Below, one piece after another: positions 62,620 to 64,000 of a stretch of DNA of 64,000 bases. This DNA comes from Silene conica (Eukaryota > Streptophyta > Magnoliopsida > Caryophyllales > Caryophyllaceae). Each line of letters begins with the position of its first letter. Position 1 is the first letter of the stretch. The notes under the pieces are model-generated. The model did no database searches. It saw only the letters and a list, made by a program, of their open reading frames with translations, and was not told the DNA's origin. The position numbers and the translations under genes are program-made. The stretch is from the NCBI GenBank assembly GCA_029255685.2, contig CM055320.2, positions 13,068,614-13,132,613 of the forward strand. The letters run 5' to 3'.

Positions 62620-63770
62620 CGTAGTGAAATAGAATAACCGATATAGTATAATAGAATAACTACGTTATTGTGTAATAGAATAACTTGTCCAGTGAGAATA
62701 TTGTTATATGCTATGTACAGTTATTTCAATGTATAAACCTAGTTATTGTAATGAAAAAAATTAATTATAATATAGTTAACTCAATTGGTAATACAATATA
62801 AAATAAATGTCATGTTAGTTCCTCATAGAAGAACTAGTGCTACAAATACAATAACTAGTATTACTTTATTAAATAACTGCTCTTACTCAATAAAATAATT
62901 GGTGTTAATACCCCATAAAATAATTGGTGATGTTACCTCCTCATAGAATAAATAGTGTTACAATATACAATATACAATAACTACTATTACTCTATGAAAT
63001 AACTATCATTACTCTATAAAATAATTGGTGAAAATACATTATAAAATAATTGACCATGTTTGTTCCTCATAGAGTAATTAATGTTCCAAATACAATCACA
63101 AATAACTACCATTGCGTTTATTTGTCTATATAGGGTTGGAACCTACACCTTGTGCAATAGATTGCACAATGCTCTACCTTTTGAGCTAATAGACGAAAAA
63201 ATATGAAATACAAAAGCATTAAAAAGTAGTACAATGATGCAATAATTATGCATAAATAATTCAATAACTCGATCAAAGTAATACAATAACTCTCGTTAAC
63301 TGATTAACGCATCAAACAAAAAGTAACAGATCAAAAACAAAAAAAGAGCGTAAGTTTAAAATAACTATGCAACCGAACAATACAATAACTTGGAGTAAAC
63401 AATACAATAACCCGGTCAAAGTAATACAATAATCTCATATAAGTATTGAAATAACCTTAAAAAACACTATAAAATAACTAGATATTCTAGAGGAATAAAC
63501 AATACAATAACTTGCAGTAAACAATACAATAACTAGGATTATACAATACAATAACAGGGTTTATACAATACAATAACAGAGTATAAATAATACAGTAACT
63601 GGGGTTATACAATACAATAAATGAGTTTATACAATAGAATAACTAAGTATAAACAATACAATAACTTGGGTTTATACAGTACAATAACTGGGTTTATACA
63701 ATATAATAACTGAGTATAAACAATACAATAACTGGGGCTATATAAATACAATAATTGGGGTATTTTTCTG
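62620..63770. repeat. Degenerate ATAACT minisatellite
   Basis: Loosely repeated aatagaataac/acaataact units over the whole stretch. From about 63480 to 63760 they settle into roughly a dozen units near 22 bp of the form aatacaataactgggtttatac, with gggttt and gagtataa variants alternating. No coding, no direct link to a known element. Confidence 0.65.
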
Positions 63771-63794
63771 TAACATAATGTTTAGAATTGGGAA

Positions 63795-64000
63795 CTAAGG
63801 CTCCGTTTGGATACAATTTTGGGAGGGAAAGGGAGGGGAAGGGGAATGAGGGGAGGGGAAGGGAGGGGAGAGGAATTGTGGTTGTTTGGATAACAAAATT
63901 GATGAGATGGAAATGGAAGGGGAGGAAGTAAAGGGATGGTATAATGGAGTGAGATTATCCAAAAAAATATGACTTACATAATTAAACGAAGGTTCAAATA
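63795..64000. mobile_element. Possible MITE left end, cut by window edge
   Basis: ggctccgtttggatac opens a purine-rich run (gggagggaaagggaggggaa and variants, 63823-63875). Openings like CTCCGTTTGGATAC are frequent at plant MITE ends, but the right end lies outside the window. Confidence 0.3.

Noticed and set aside
62620-63770. CRISPR-like array
   Set aside because: Units are adjacent and degenerate without unique spacers, in a plant genome.

Overview
This is a window of nuclear DNA from a flowering plant. The signs are spliced genes with GT-AG introns, an organelle-targeted mTERF gene, plant-type 2-oxoglutarate oxygenases, and many plant transposon families (Sirevirus and other Ty1/copia, Helitron, hAT, PIF/Harbinger, CACTA, Stowaway, MULE-like). 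The base composition is AT-rich. I could not fix the species; an AT-rich eudicot fits best. Almost all of the window is transposon-derived, with only two intact host genes.

Layout. 1-2881: a probable Ty3/gypsy LTR edge, then the 3' end of a Ty1/copia element with its LTR. 3546-9791: a non-autonomous Helitron carrying a nested hAT element. 10678-14510: a complete-ended but broken Ty1/copia element (TSD GTGGT), followed by a copia RNase H scrap. 16166-17074: a hAT element with a nested Stowaway MITE. 17127-17260: a decayed copy of the 5' end of the mTERF gene that follows at 17589-18752. 19390-20245: a minus-strand oxygenase pseudogene. 20961-22276: a PIF/Harbinger element inside an apparent gypsy LTR. 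22560-23447: two hAT ends with inverted target duplications around a long (AT)n tract. 24423-25411: a small LTR element.

25412-48482 is a nest. An old minus-strand copia element is split by a Sirevirus-type copia element (25913-47130, TSD ATTAG). That Sirevirus was entered in its gag region by an LTR-flanked, movement-protein-bearing caulimovirid-like element (28855-36119), and in its 3' LTR by a Helitron (43090-45680) carrying helicase remains.

49250-53836 holds CACTA ends with a TNP2 fragment and a nested hAT, followed by a Harbinger-like MITE and small MITE-like pieces. 54046-60141 is an intact four-exon 2-oxoglutarate/Fe(II) oxygenase gene; its 4.55 kb first intron contains a MULE-like element, an LTR-element remnant and a Sirevirus-type solo LTR. 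60587 to the end is non-coding: an inverted-repeat element with internal tandem repeats, then a degenerate minisatellite.

The most unusual object is the 28855-36119 element. A single 1923-residue frame encodes a 30K-type movement protein, a capsid/zinc-knuckle region, aspartic protease, reverse transcriptase and RNase H. I see no integrase, yet it has LTR-like ends with a tRNA-iMet primer site and polypurine tract in the right places, and a probable 5-bp target duplication. Its two terminal repeats look identical apart from one tandem duplication, so it is probably the youngest insertion here.
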